Shown: positions 11,260 through 20,272, numbered from the stretch's first letter. The stretch is 64,000 nucleotides of DNA from Azoarcus sp. DD4 (GCF_006496635.1 NZ_CP022958.1:1488001-1552000), one strand, 5' to 3'. Notes: a model not told the origin generated them from the sequence alone. Numbers and translations are program-made.

Positions 11260-12996
11260 ATGCGCCAGTCGCTGCGCGTGTCCGTCGGCCAGCACTCGCT
11301 GGCCGGCGGACACGACACCAACCAGGACTTCCACGGCGCGGTGCTGCCGGGCGGTACGCTGCTGGCCACCAAGGGCATTGCGCTGGCGCTGGCCGACGGC
11401 ATCAGCTCCAGCAGCGTCAGCCATCTCGCCAGCCAGACCGCCGTCGGCTCCTTCCTCGAGGACTACTACGCCACCTCCGAGGCGTGGACGGTGCGCCGCG
11501 CCGCACAGCGCGTGCTCGGCGCCACCAACGCCTGGCTGCATGGCCAGACCCAGCGCGGCGAAGGCCGCTTCGACAAGGATCGCGGCTACGTCTGCACCTT
11601 CAGCGCGCTGGTGCTGAAGGGCCGCGACCTCCACCTGCTGCACGTCGGCGACTCGCGCATCTACCGGCTGCACCCGCAATCGCTGGAACAGCTCAGCGAA
11701 GACCACCGCGTCAGCCATTCCTCCGTCGAAAGCTACCTCGCCCGCGCGCTCGGCACCGGCCCGCACGTCGAGATCGACTACCGCAGCTGGGAGGCGGAAG
11801 TCGGCGAAATCTACCTGCTCGCCACCGATGGGGCCTACGCGCATCTCGACGCCGCGGCCATCCACCGGGCCATTTCCACGCACGCTGACGACCTCGATGC
11901 CGCCGCCGCCTCGCTGGTGGCGCAGGCGCGCGCGGCCGGCAGCGACGACGACGCCACGCTGCAACTGCTGCGCATCGACGAACTGCCGCAGGACGACGCG
12001 CAGCAGGCGCAGCTGCGCCGGGAGGGGCTTGCGCTGCCGCCGGCATTGACGCCGCGCACGGTGTTCGAAGGCTTCACCATCGTGCGCGAGCTGCAGGTGA
12101 GTGCGCGCAGCCATGTGCTGCTGGCGACCGACAACGACAGCGGCCGGCCTGTCGTGCTCAAGACGCCCTCGGTCGACCTGCGCGGCGACGCCGCTTATCT
12201 CGACAGCTTCGTGCTGGAGGAATGGGTGGCGCGGCGGGTAAACAGCCCGCACGTGATCAAGGCCTGGCCGGGCGAGCGCCGGCGTGGCCATCTCTATGTG
12301 GCAATGGAGTACATCGAGGGCCAGACCCTGGCGCAGTGGATGACGGACCATCCGCAGCCGCCGCTGGAAGCGGTGCGCGCCATCGTCGAACAACTCGCCC
12401 AGGGCGTGCAGGCGCTGCACGGCCGCGACATGCTGCACCGCGACCTGCGCCCCGAGAACGTGATGATCGACCGCGACGGCACGGTCAAGCTGATCGACCT
12501 CGCCAATGTGCACGTCGCCGGCCTTGCCGAAGGCCGCGGCGGGGCGGAGCAGGGCGCGCCGCCCGGCACGCTGCAGTACATGGCGCCGGAATGCCTGCTC
12601 GGCCAGCCGGCTAGCGCCGCGGCCGACCTCTTCTCGCTGGCGGCGATCACCTACCAGATGCTGTGCGGCCAGCTGCCCTACGGCCTCAGCGCGGCGCGGG
12701 TGCGCACGCCGCAGGATCTGCGCAACCTGCGCTACGTGCCTTTGCGCCACCACCGGCCGGAACTGCCGGCGTGGCTGGACGGCGTACTCGGCAAGGCGCT
12801 GCAGGTGGCACCGGCCAAGCGGCAGGAGGCGGTGTCGGAGTTCGTGCACGACCTGAAGATGCCCGGCGCGCGCTTCAACCGCACGCAACGGACGCCATTG
12901 ACCGAGCGCGATCCGGTGCTGTTCTGGAAATGCCTGTCGGCGGTGCTGGGGGCGTTGGTGGTGGCGCTGCTGTTCTACCTCCGGCAGGGGCGCTGA
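11260..12996 (+). CDS. Bifunctional PP2C phosphatase / Ser-Thr kinase, membrane anchored
   Basis: A 578-residue fusion. Residues 1-245 form a PP2C-type phosphatase (DTNQDFHG, ALADGISSSSVSHLAS, HVGDSRIYRL, LLATDGAY carry the metal aspartates). Residues 265-530 form a Hanks-type kinase (VVLKTPS lysine, LHRDLRPENVM catalytic loop, YMAPE). A C-terminal hydrophobic helix (about 550-570) is followed by RQGR. The kinase is atypical: the glycine-rich loop is degenerate and the DFG motif reads DLA, though its aspartate is kept. Homologous fusions are known beside assimilatory nitrate/nitrite genes, for example in Pseudomonas aeruginosa. The target is unknown; it may tune nitrite assimilation or transport. 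Confidence 0.9.
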   Translation: MRQSLRVSVGQHSLAGGHDTNQDFHGAVLPGGTLLATKGIALALADGISSSSVSHLASQTAVGSFLEDYYATSEAWTVRRAAQRVLGATNAWLHGQTQRGEGRFDKDRGYVCTFSALVLKGRDLHLLHVGDSRIYRLHPQSLEQLSEDHRVSHSSVESYLARALGTGPHVEIDYRSWEAEVGEIYLLATDGAYAHLDAAAIHRAISTHADDLDAAAASLVAQARAAGSDDDATLQLLRIDELPQDDAQQAQLRREGLALPPALTPRTVFEGFTIVRELQVSARSHVLLATDNDSGRPVVLKTPSVDLRGDAAYLDSFVLEEWVARRVNSPHVIKAWPGERRRGHLYVAMEYIEGQTLAQWMTDHPQPPLEAVRAIVEQLAQGVQALHGRDMLHRDLRPENVMIDRDGTVKLIDLANVHVAGLAEGRGGAEQGAPPGTLQYMAPECLLGQPASAAADLFSLAAITYQMLCGQLPYGLSAARVRTPQDLRNLRYVPLRHHRPELPAWLDGVLGKALQVAPAKRQEAVSEFVHDLKMPGARFNRTQRTPLTERDPVLFWKCLSAVLGALVVALLFYLRQGR

Positions 12997-13028
12997 GTCG
13001 GTCGCTGCCGGTGTCGCCTGCGTCCGGC

Positions 13029-13055
13029 AAAAAAAAGCCCGCCATGACGGCGGGC
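13029..13055 (-). terminator. Rho-independent terminator of the UreI/AmiS-type gene
   Basis: On the minus strand a GCCCGCC-GTCAT-GGCGGGC hairpin is followed by eight T residues. It ends transcription of the channel gene that stops at 13106. The kinase gene on the other strand ends at 12996 and lacks a U-tract in its own direction here. Confidence 0.9.
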
Positions 13056-13105
13056 CGGGCAAGTGGCCGCCCGGGTGAGGCGGGCGACCGAGGGAAGTCC
13101 TGGAT

Positions 13106-13621
13106 TCAGGCGATCGCGCCGGTCAGCAGCAGATAGCCGGGCAGCCAGCCGGTGAGCACGCCCTGGCCGATCGCGACGCAGGCGGTCAGCCGCGCCAGCG
13201 GGCGCTGCAGCGCGAGCAGCAGGAAGAACAGCAGCCAGAGCACCGCCCACGCCGCCCACGACAGGCCGAGCCACACATCCCAGGCAGTGTGGGCGGAGAG
13301 CAGCGCTTCGGCCGCCACCGGCACCGCGGTGATCGCCACGAACAGGCTGAACCAGCCGAGGCCGCGGCCGTCGGCGCCGTTGTAGCGGTTGATCGCCACC
13401 CACAGGTAGGTGAAGGAGAACAGCAGCGACAGCGCCGCCGCCTTCACCGAGGCGGCGTCGGCGCCTTCGCCGAAGGCGAGGTGCAGCGACACCAGCAGGG
13501 TGAGGCCGCCGGCGAAGAGGTTGATGACCGAAATCTCGCGGTCGCCGATGCGGCCTAGCATCCACAGGCCGTTGAGGATCAGCACCGCGCCGACGTAGAA
13601 CAGGGCAAGTCCGAGCAGCAT
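13106..13621 (-). CDS. AmiS/UreI family urea or amide channel
   Basis: A 171-residue integral membrane protein, mostly hydrophobic, with about six helices (MLLGLALFYVGAVLILNGLW at the N-terminus, LFSFTYLWVAINRYN central, AVLWLLFFLLLALQ late), typical of AmiS/UreI channels. These pass urea or short-chain amides down a gradient. Since allantoicase and ureidoglycolate lyase nearby both release urea, urea efflux or uptake is a sensible role; no urease gene is in the window. The ATG at 13621 has AAGGA five bases upstream. A strong terminator follows the gene. Confidence 0.85.
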   Translation of the reverse strand: MLLGLALFYVGAVLILNGLWMLGRIGDREISVINLFAGGLTLLVSLHLAFGEGADAASVKAAALSLLFSFTYLWVAINRYNGADGRGLGWFSLFVAITAVPVAAEALLSAHTAWDVWLGLSWAAWAVLWLLFFLLLALQRPLARLTACVAIGQGVLTGWLPGYLLLTGAIA

Positions 13622-14020
13622 GACGTCCTTCCCCCCGTTCAGGCCGGGCGCGCGGCGCGGGTTTGCGCGCAGACGGGTTCCGGCGCCGCGGAGGTGGGCG
13701 TGTCGGCGGCGGGCGTGGCAGGCGCGGTGGCCTCGCTGCGAGGGGGGCTGGCGGGTTGCCGCGGGTGACGGTGTTTCATGCGGAAAAGGCCGGTGCTCAG
13801 TGCCATGGGCGTAAAGCCTGCTGAAGGAGTGCGAGGAGTGTGTGCGCCACCGCAGCGCGGCGGCAGTCCGGCTGGCGGGAGGAGGCGAGATTAGCCGCGG
13901 GCAGGCGGCGGCTGAATGCCCGCCGCGGTCGCTACTCCCGATACCCGTGGTATGGAGTGGTGGGAGCAGGGCCGGGATTGTTCGCCCCGCCCGCGGGGGC
14001 AGGGCGCCCCGGGTGCAAGC
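13622..14020. other. Intergenic stretch without recognised gene
   Basis: Four hundred bases between the UreI/AmiS-type gene and the Tsx-like gene, both on the minus strand. It presumably holds the channel gene's promoter. A 55-codon minus-strand frame exists at 13639-13806, but its product is Pro/Ala/Arg-rich and its ribosome site is weak. G+C-rich short dyads occur near 13985-14015, without a U-tract. Confidence 0.5.
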
Positions 14021-14890
14021 TCAGAAATGCCACTCCATCTGGAAGGTCGGCGCGTTGGTATCGATGCCGGGCTTGGTGCTGCCGTTGGCGTAGTCGTGGT
14101 TGCCGAACTTGTTCTTCCAGTACTCGTAGCCCACGCCCATCAGGAAGGTGTTCTTCTTGCCGGCCACCATCTGGCCGACGTCGACCATCAGCGAGGTGCG
14201 CATCAGGGTTTCGGGCTTGGTCTTGACGTTGGCGTAGTCCTTGCCCTTCTCGCTGTTGTAGTTGAGGAAACCCTGGAACTTCAACGGCGCCGGACCGGCC
14301 TCGAAGGGGATGCCCCAGGCCACGCTGATCATCCATTGCGGATCGAAGGCGATCTCGCTCTTGGGGCAGGCGGGCGAACCGAGGCCGCAGTGGTTCCACT
14401 CCTTGCCGTAGAGCAGGCTCACATCGAGGAAGCCGGGCACGTCGAACTTCAGCGTCGGGCCGACCACCAGCAGGCGCTTGCGCGGCGCAAAGCGGGTGTT
14501 CTTGGTGTTGAGGTCGAAGCCGGCGGTGAGCGCGACTTCCTTCACCGGGCCGAAGGCGAGGGACTTGTCGAACAGCTTGCCCAGATGCACCTGGTGGCGG
14601 TAGGTCAGGTAGAACTCGGTGGCGCCGCTGTCGCTGCCGCTGGCCGGGTCCTTGTCGTCCGACTGCAGCATGTCGATGTTCACGAAGTTCTGGCCGACCG
14701 AGTAGCCGCTGGCGTGGGTGAGCTGCAGCACGTGCTTTTCGACGTCGTTGCGGTTGGTCGGCTCGCGGAAATCGGTGCCGTAGCGGTAGCCGATGAAGGT
14801 GTCGCTCCAGGTCGCGGCCTGGGCTGGGGCAATGGCGAAGGTGGCCGAGGCCAGGGCGAGCGAGGTCGCCAGCCGGTCGAGGCTGTTCAT
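14021..14890 (-). CDS. Tsx-like nucleoside-type outer membrane channel
   Basis: A 289-residue outer-membrane beta-barrel of the Tsx/OmpK (nucleoside-specific channel) family. It has a signal peptide (cleavage expected after APAQA, residue 25), then ATWSDTFIGYRYGTDFREP, alternating strands throughout and the terminal phenylalanine (FQMEWHF) that marks barrel insertion. It lies 41 bp downstream of the NCS2 purine permease on the same strand, so it is likely the outer-membrane entry for purines or related compounds. Confidence 0.85.
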   Translation of the reverse strand: MNSLDRLATSLALASATFAIAPAQAATWSDTFIGYRYGTDFREPTNRNDVEKHVLQLTHASGYSVGQNFVNIDMLQSDDKDPASGSDSGATEFYLTYRHQVHLGKLFDKSLAFGPVKEVALTAGFDLNTKNTRFAPRKRLLVVGPTLKFDVPGFLDVSLLYGKEWNHCGLGSPACPKSEIAFDPQWMISVAWGIPFEAGPAPLKFQGFLNYNSEKGKDYANVKTKPETLMRTSLMVDVGQMVAGKKNTFLMGVGYEYWKNKFGNHDYANGSTKPGIDTNAPTFQMEWHF

Positions 14891-14931
14891 GCGGGTGTCT
14901 CCGTTGGTGTTGTTTTGGGGGTGCTACGGGA

Positions 14932-16455
14932 TCAGTGGGCTTCGGCTGCCTTGGCGGCCTCGATGGCGCCGACGCTGTCTTCCTTGCCGCCGTTGAAGTA
15001 GAGGTTGAGCACCACGGCGGAGATCGCAGTGAGCAGGATGCCGGACTCCAGCAGCGGGTGCAGGCTGTGCGCCATGTGCTGCGTCCAGCGCGGCGCGACC
15101 AGCGGGATCATGCCGGCGCCGATCGAGATGGCGACGATGTAGAGGTTGTTGCGGTTGCTCTTGAAATCGACGTTGGCGAGGATGCGGATGCCGGTGGCGG
15201 CGACCATGCCGAACATCACCAGACCGGCGCCGCCGAGCACGAAGGTGGGCACTGATTCCACCAGCGCGGCCATCTTGGGCAGCAGGCCGAGCACGATCAT
15301 GATGATGCCCGCGGCCACGCATACCCAGCGGCTTTTGACGCCGGTGACGCCGACCAGGCCGACGTTCTGCGAGAAGCTGGTGTAGGGGAAGGTGTTGAAC
15401 ACGCCGCCGATCACCGTGCCCAGACCGTCGGTGCGCAGGCCGGCGGCGAGATCCTTCTGGCCGATGCGGCGGCCGGTGATCTCCGACAGCGCCAGGAACA
15501 TGCCGGTCGATTCGATCATCACCACGATCATCACCAGCGTCATGGTCAGGATCATCACCACGTCGAAGGTCGGCATGCCGAAGGCGAAGGGGGTGACGAC
15601 GTCGAACCAGGGCGCCTTGGCGACCTTGTCGAAGTGCATCTTGCCCAGTCCGGCGGCGGCGAAACAGCCGATGACGATGCCGAGCAGCACCGCGATGTTG
15701 GCGACGAAGCCGCGGCCGTAGCGCACCAGCAGCAGGATGGCGACCAGCACGAAGGCGGCGACGCCCATGTTGTCGAGCGCGCCGTAGTTGGGATTGTTCT
15801 GCATCGGGATGGGGCCGGGCAGCTTCATCGCCGGTGCGGCGGTGCCGGGGGCGAGGTTGGCGGCGGCCGCAGTGGCGGATTCGCGCGCCTGGTCGACCAT
15901 GGCGGCGAGCCTGGGCACATCCACGCTCTGTGCCAGCGGCGCGGGGCCGCCCATCGCCCAGCCGATGCCGACCCGCATCAGGCTGATGCCGATGATGGCG
16001 ATGATGGTGCCGGTGACCACCGGCGGGAAGAAGCGCAGCAGCCGGCTCATCAGCGGCGCGATGGCGATGGAAATGAGGCCGGCGCCGATGATGGCGCCGA
16101 AGATCGCCCGCGCGCCTTCGGGGCCGCCCTGCACATTGGCCATCGCCACCATCGGGCCGACAGCGGCGAAGGTCACCCCCATCATCACCGGCAGCTTGAT
16201 GCCGAAATGGCGGCCGAAGCCGAGCGACTGGATCAGCGTGACCAGGCCGCAGCAGAAGAGGTCGGCCGAGATCAGCATCGCCACCTGTTCGGGGCTCAGG
16301 TTGAGTGCGCGGCCGATGATCAGCGGCACCGCCACCGCGCCGGCATACATCACCAGCACATGCTGCAGGCCGAGGGTGAACAGGCGGCCGGCGGGCAGGC
16401 GCTCGTCGACCGCGTCGGGCTGTTGTGGGTTTCGTTCCAGGGTGTGCTCCGCCAT
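14932..16455 (-). CDS. NCS2-family xanthine/urate permease
   Basis: A 507-residue nucleobase:cation symporter-2 protein with about 14 hydrophobic segments. Visible family blocks are GLQHVLVMYAGAVAVPLIIG near residue 25, QSLGFGRHFGIKLPVMMGVTF near 85 and FNTFPYTSFSQNVGLVGVTG (the Pro/Asn-rich substrate region) near 350. The QN pair in SQNVGL resembles xanthine/urate-specific members rather than uracil permeases. The ATG at 16455 was chosen because AAAGGAG lies six bases before it; an ATG two codons earlier overlaps that site. Uric acid or xanthine import fits the surrounding catabolic genes. Confidence 0.92.
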   Translation of the reverse strand: MAEHTLERNPQQPDAVDERLPAGRLFTLGLQHVLVMYAGAVAVPLIIGRALNLSPEQVAMLISADLFCCGLVTLIQSLGFGRHFGIKLPVMMGVTFAAVGPMVAMANVQGGPEGARAIFGAIIGAGLISIAIAPLMSRLLRFFPPVVTGTIIAIIGISLMRVGIGWAMGGPAPLAQSVDVPRLAAMVDQARESATAAAANLAPGTAAPAMKLPGPIPMQNNPNYGALDNMGVAAFVLVAILLLVRYGRGFVANIAVLLGIVIGCFAAAGLGKMHFDKVAKAPWFDVVTPFAFGMPTFDVVMILTMTLVMIVVMIESTGMFLALSEITGRRIGQKDLAAGLRTDGLGTVIGGVFNTFPYTSFSQNVGLVGVTGVKSRWVCVAAGIIMIVLGLLPKMAALVESVPTFVLGGAGLVMFGMVAATGIRILANVDFKSNRNNLYIVAISIGAGMIPLVAPRWTQHMAHSLHPLLESGILLTAISAVVLNLYFNGGKEDSVGAIEAAKAAEAH

Positions 16456-16659
16456 CGTCATCTCCTTTCTCTGGTTATGGGCTGCAGCGTGCCCTGTGCA
16501 TGACCGGTTGCGCGTCTGCGCCGCCGCGGGGGGTAGTCCCGGACCGGCTCGGTCTGTCGGCTCATGGCCGTGGCACTGCTGCGAGTGATGCGCAGAGTCT
16601 AGGCAGCAGCGCGTCGGGCGGAAGCCTGGTTCACGAATAAGTGAAATAAGACGGCGCGT

Positions 16660-16678
16660 ATTGTTGCGACGCAATAAT
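16660..16678. promoter_or_regulatory. Palindromic operator candidate upstream of the purine permease
   Basis: ATTGTTGCG-A-CGCAATAAT is a 19-bp dyad with one mismatched pair, about 205 bp upstream of the permease start. A second perfect dyad, TGCGA-AA-TCGCA, sits at 16734-16745. Either could bind a purine- or urate-responsive regulator; the protein is unknown. The rest of the 360-base gap shows only the terminator at 16768. Confidence 0.45.
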
Positions 16679-16767
16679 CAATCATAGGCAGATTCCCGCG
16701 TGCCTGTAGCGGCATCTTGTGGATGTGCTGCATTGCGAAATCGCATAAAGCCAGGGGCGGAAATGCG

Positions 16768-16789
16768 AAAGGCCCGCAAGCGGGCCTTT
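16768..16789 (-). terminator. Bidirectional-type terminator after allA copy 1
   Basis: AAAGGCCCGC-AA-GCGGGCCTTT is a perfect 10-bp hairpin with A/T flanks on both sides, 28 bases past the stop of allA copy 1. It should terminate the alc-allA transcript on the minus strand. Confidence 0.85.
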
Positions 16790-16816
16790 GGTCTGTGGAG
16801 GAGCGATGGAGCGCGT

Positions 16817-17326
16817 TCAGTCGATGGCGGTGATGAATCCGGGTTCGATCACGACCTCGTCGCAGTTATGCCCTGGCCCGGCGCGATCGACGACGAGGAA
16901 GTCGCAGACTGCGTCGAGCGCGAGCAGCGGGTGGTGCCAGACGCCGGTGGCGTAGTTCACCCCCTGGTCGCCGCGGGCGAGGAAGACGCGCAGGTCGTCG
17001 GCCGTGGGCGGCGTGCCCGCCGGCGCCACCACCACCAGGTAGGGCCGTCCCGACATCGGGATGAAGGCCTGGGAGGCGAGCGGATGGCGCTCCATCATCG
17101 CCACCCGGAAGGGCAGCGCACGCGGCTGGCCGCGGAAGATCGAGACGATCACCCGGCCGTCCGGCCCCGGCGCGATCTCGGCGAGGTCGTGGTAGCGCTC
17201 GGTGTTGCCGGCGTTGATGGTGAAGTGCTGCACCGCCTCGCTTGCCTCGATGACCTCGCCGTAGGGGGCAAAGGCCTCGCGGCTGAGCGGTTCGACGGTA
17301 AGCCGGTGTGGGGTGATCGTGTCCAT
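16817..17326 (-). CDS. allA: Ureidoglycolate lyase, copy 1
   Basis: Cleaves ureidoglycolate to glyoxylate and urea. The 169-residue cupin-type protein contains RLTVEPLSREAFAPYGEVIE at the N-terminus, HFTINAGNTERYHDL, and GDQGVNYATGVWHHPLLAL, the AllA signature with the conserved histidines. The ATG at 17326 gives the family start MDTITPHRLTVEPL; it lies 10 bp after the alc stop. Apart from the last eight or so codons it is nearly identical to copy 2 at 21816. Its C-terminus reads IEPGFITAID whereas copy 2 reads IEPAGVILAAD, which places the duplication breakpoint there. Confidence 0.94.
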   Translation of the reverse strand: MDTITPHRLTVEPLSREAFAPYGEVIEASEAVQHFTINAGNTERYHDLAEIAPGPDGRVIVSIFRGQPRALPFRVAMMERHPLASQAFIPMSGRPYLVVVAPAGTPPTADDLRVFLARGDQGVNYATGVWHHPLLALDAVCDFLVVDRAGPGHNCDEVVIEPGFITAID

Positions 17327-18386
17327 CGGCGTTTCCTCAGCGCGGGGCGACCTTGCCCCACAGGCGCAGGCGCGAGACGCCGCCGTCGGGGAAGATGTTG
17401 AAGCGCACGTGGGTGATGGGGCCGAGTTTGGCCAGTTCGGTGAAGCTGTGGATGGCATCCATCTCCAGCTTCTGCTCGGGCAGCAGCGTCGCCCAGAACA
17501 TCGATTGGGTGGTGATCGAACGGTCGGTGCCTCCGGAAACGAAAGCCGCCTGCACCGAGCAGCGGTCGGGGTAGTTGCCCTTGAAGAAGGCGGTATCGAC
17601 CTCGATGCGCTCGACGATGCCGGGCGCGCCCAGTTCGATCACGCACCAGTCGTTGCCTGGCTCGCGGCGGCGGCGGGTCTCCCAGCCGTCGCCCATATTC
17701 ACCCCGCGGCCCGGCAGCAGCAGCGCGGAAGCGGACGAACCGAAGCTCGCATCGTTCCACGACAGCGCACGGCCGCCGTTCTCCATCGCCACCAGATCGA
17801 CCAGCGCATCGGGCGCGGCGCGCTCCAGCCCGCCCACCGGGCGGCCATAGACGCGCAGGCGCGCGATGCCGCCGTCCGGGTAGATGTTCACCCGCAGATG
17901 GGTCCAGGCCGCCTGGCTGGCGCACTCGATCAGGTGGTGGCTGTTGGGGCCGAGCGGGGTAGCGGGCAGGATCTCGGTCCAGGTCGCGGCCTTGAGCGTC
18001 TCGACCTCGTCGGACTCGGACACGCAGGCCTCGATCGAGACGGCGGGCGGGTAGTTGCCGGTGAAGTGGCTGGTATCGACGTCGAAGCCGCGGATGACGC
18101 CGCGCACGCCGAGTTTCACCAGCGCCCAGTCGTGGCCGGCGACGCGCTTGCGGCGCGACTCCCAGCCGTCCATCCACTTGCCGTTGGTGTCGAACTTGCC
18201 GGGGACGAACTGGGCGGGCTCGGGATTGAGCATGCGGGCGACTTCGGCGAAGAAGTCGTCGGAGGCGTGGAGCGCCTGAGCGCCGAGGCGGGTGCTGGCG
18301 AGATCGACCGAACGCAGTGCCCAGTCGGGCAGGTCGGCAGGGGGCGCGAAAACGGGGGCGCCGGGGGTGTGGCTGGCCATGGGGGT
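16842..18386. repeat. Segmental direct repeat, unit 1 (allA-alc)
   Basis: About 1,545 bases, near-identical to 21844-23388 in the same orientation at a constant offset of 5,002. Differences are scattered point changes, a few dozen at most by eye, with no indel seen. The unit covers nearly all of allA, the intergenic bases, all of alc and the first bases of its leader. Confidence 0.95.
17337..18380 (-). CDS. alc: Allantoicase, copy 1
   Basis: Hydrolyses allantoate to ureidoglycolate and urea. The 347 residues show two tandem allantoicase (jelly-roll) repeats. The first contains DLASTRLGAQ and GKWMDGWESRRKRVAGHDW; the second contains NDASFGSSASALLLPGRG and GDGWETRRRREPGNDW. Each ends in an ARLRVYG/SRLRLWG motif. 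AGGAGA precedes the ATG at 18380 by six bases. It is co-transcribed with allA copy 1, which starts 10 bp past its stop. The other allantoicase copy differs by only a handful of residues. Confidence 0.95.
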   Translation of the reverse strand: MASHTPGAPVFAPPADLPDWALRSVDLASTRLGAQALHASDDFFAEVARMLNPEPAQFVPGKFDTNGKWMDGWESRRKRVAGHDWALVKLGVRGVIRGFDVDTSHFTGNYPPAVSIEACVSESDEVETLKAATWTEILPATPLGPNSHHLIECASQAAWTHLRVNIYPDGGIARLRVYGRPVGGLERAAPDALVDLVAMENGGRALSWNDASFGSSASALLLPGRGVNMGDGWETRRRREPGNDWCVIELGAPGIVERIEVDTAFFKGNYPDRCSVQAAFVSGGTDRSITTQSMFWATLLPEQKLEMDAIHSFTELAKLGPITHVRFNIFPDGGVSRLRLWGKVAPR

Positions 18387-18446
18387 TCTCCTGGTTCTGC
18401 TTTATCAAAGAGGTAATCGGCGCGACTGCGGTGCAGGCTTTTAGCT

Positions 18447-18603
18447 CCCTCCCCTTCAAGGGGAGGGTTGGGGTGGGGATGGGTCAGGGGCCGCGCGTGC
18501 GCCAACCCCCTTTTAGCCGGTAGTCTCGGCTTCGCCTCGCCGCTACACCGGCGGCAAGCATGCTTGCCGAAACCCGGGTTCCGCCCCCATTGAAGGGGGA
18601 GGG
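18447..18603. repeat. Intergenic palindromic repeat, copy B
   Basis: The left part (18447-18483) matches the complement of the right half of the element at 3364-3457 almost base for base. It has CCCTCCCC-TTCA-AGGGGAGGG, then a G-rich tract. The right end (18584-18603) is a similar CCCCC..GGGGG dyad. Between them lies a GCAAGC-ATGCTTGC palindrome at 18554-18567. It sits between dctA and alc copy 1. Confidence 0.65.
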
Positions 18604-18625
18604 ACAAAGCGGCCGCGGCAGCAAA

Positions 18626-19987
18626 TTAGGCCCGCGAAGCTTCGACCTGTACCGCGAGCGGGCCGGCGGTGCTGAGGCGGGCCTGTTCCTCGCTGGTGTC
18701 GAGCGCCGCGGGGGCGTTGAGATCCACCGTGATCTCGCCGTTCAGCACCTGGTTGGCGCGCTTGCGGTCGATGTCCTTCTCCCACACGCCGACCACGACG
18801 GTGGCGACGCAGTTGCCGATCATGTTGGTGAGCGCACGCGCCATGCCCATGAACCAGTCCACCGACAGCACCAGCACCAGGCCGATGGCGGGAATCGCCG
18901 GCACCGCCGACAGCGTGGCGGCGAGGATGACGATGGCCGAACCCGGCACGCCGTGCGCGCCCTTGGAGGTGACCAGCGAGATCGCCAGGATGGTGAGCAG
19001 GTCTATCATCGACAGCGGGGTGTTGGTGGCCTGGGCGATGAAGACCGCGGCCAGGGTCAGGTAGATGGAGAAGCCGTCGAGGTTGAAGGAATAGCCGGTG
19101 GGGATGACCAGGCCGACGGTGGAATCCTTGACGCCCATGAGTTCGAGCTTGCGCATCACCTGCGGCAGCACGGAATCCGACGATGCGGTGCCGAGCACCA
19201 CCAGCAGCTCTTCGCGCAGGTAACGCAGCAGCTTGAAGATGTTGAAGCCGGCCATGCGCAGGATGAAGCCGAGCACGACGGTCACGAAGATCGTGCAGGT
19301 GACGTAGAACAGCACCACCAGCATGCCGAGCTGCTTGAGCGAGCCGACGCCGTACTTGCCGACGGTGAAGGCGATGGCGCCGAGCACGCCGAGCGGCGCG
19401 AGCTTGACGATGAAGCCGATCACCTTGAAGAACACATGCGCCAGGCTGTCGATCGCCGCGGTCACCGGGCGGCCGCGTTCGCCCAGCGCCGCCACGCCGC
19501 AGCCGAACAGGATGGCGATCAGCAGCACCTGCAGGATGTCGCCCTTGGCGAAGGCGTCGATGAAGGTGGCCGGGATGATTTTCATCAGGAAGTCGATGGT
19601 GCTGGTCGCCTGCGCCACCTTCTCGGTGTAGCCGGCCATGGCCGAAGCGTCGAGGCTGGCCGGGTCGACATTCATGCCGACACCGGGCTGCAGCACATAG
19701 GCCAGCAGCACGCCGAGCGCGAGCGCGAAGGTGGTGACGATTTCGAAATAGACCAGCGCCTTGACGCCGACGCGGCCGACCTTCTTGAGGTCGCCGGTGC
19801 TGCAGATGCCGTGGACCACGACGCAGAACACCAGCGGCGCGATGATCATCTTGATCAGCTTGATGAAGCCGTCGCCGAGTGGCTTGAGCTTGGCGGCGAA
19901 CTCGGGCCAGACGGCGCCGACGATGATGCCCAGGATCAGGGCGATGACGACCTGGCCGAACAGGGTCTTGTGGAAACGCTTGTGCAT
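18626..19987 (-). CDS. dctA: DctA-type C4-dicarboxylate:cation symporter
   Basis: A 453-residue member of the dicarboxylate/amino acid:cation symporter family. It has an N-terminal MHKRFHKTLFGQVVIALILG helix, the FIKLIKMIIAPLVFCVVVHG segment, the serine-rich re-entrant loop (LGTASSDSVLPQVM), GYSFNLDGFSIYLTLAA, and SKGAHGVPGSAIVIL. All are diagnostic of DctA. It imports succinate, fumarate and malate. AGGTGA precedes the ATG. It lies between the two allA-alc copies and is divergent from a GntR regulator. Why a dicarboxylate carrier sits in an allantoin cluster is unclear; ureidoglycolate-like or oxamate-like acids are possible substrates, by inference only. Confidence 0.93.
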   Translation of the reverse strand: MHKRFHKTLFGQVVIALILGIIVGAVWPEFAAKLKPLGDGFIKLIKMIIAPLVFCVVVHGICSTGDLKKVGRVGVKALVYFEIVTTFALALGVLLAYVLQPGVGMNVDPASLDASAMAGYTEKVAQATSTIDFLMKIIPATFIDAFAKGDILQVLLIAILFGCGVAALGERGRPVTAAIDSLAHVFFKVIGFIVKLAPLGVLGAIAFTVGKYGVGSLKQLGMLVVLFYVTCTIFVTVVLGFILRMAGFNIFKLLRYLREELLVVLGTASSDSVLPQVMRKLELMGVKDSTVGLVIPTGYSFNLDGFSIYLTLAAVFIAQATNTPLSMIDLLTILAISLVTSKGAHGVPGSAIVILAATLSAVPAIPAIGLVLVLSVDWFMGMARALTNMIGNCVATVVVGVWEKDIDRKRANQVLNGEITVDLNAPAALDTSEEQARLSTAGPLAVQVEASRA

Positions 19988-20272
19988 TGCTCACCTCATG
20001 AGCCGGATGGAAAGGGCCGCCCGGGGCGACCGGTCTTTTGCCGCAGTGATGACGGGGGCGGTAACCGCCCGTCCATCCTTGGCCATCTTTGCTGCGGCCG
20101 CGTGGTGGCGCTGCCGGCACAGATGCTGAGATATATGTCTGCTGAAATGTTAGATATAAGCTTAGCGATATACCAATAAAAATTTCTTTTGGTGATCGTC
20201 GAGGGATGCTGCCCGACATTTGCCGGTCGCCGGCCGCGGTGTGACAATCGCGCCAACTCTCGGGGGAAACGA

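Noticed and set aside
13639..13806. A 55-codon minus-strand frame upstream of the UreI/AmiS-type gene
   Set aside because: The product is a Pro/Ala/Arg-rich chance-like string, with only a weak ribosome site and no recognised family.
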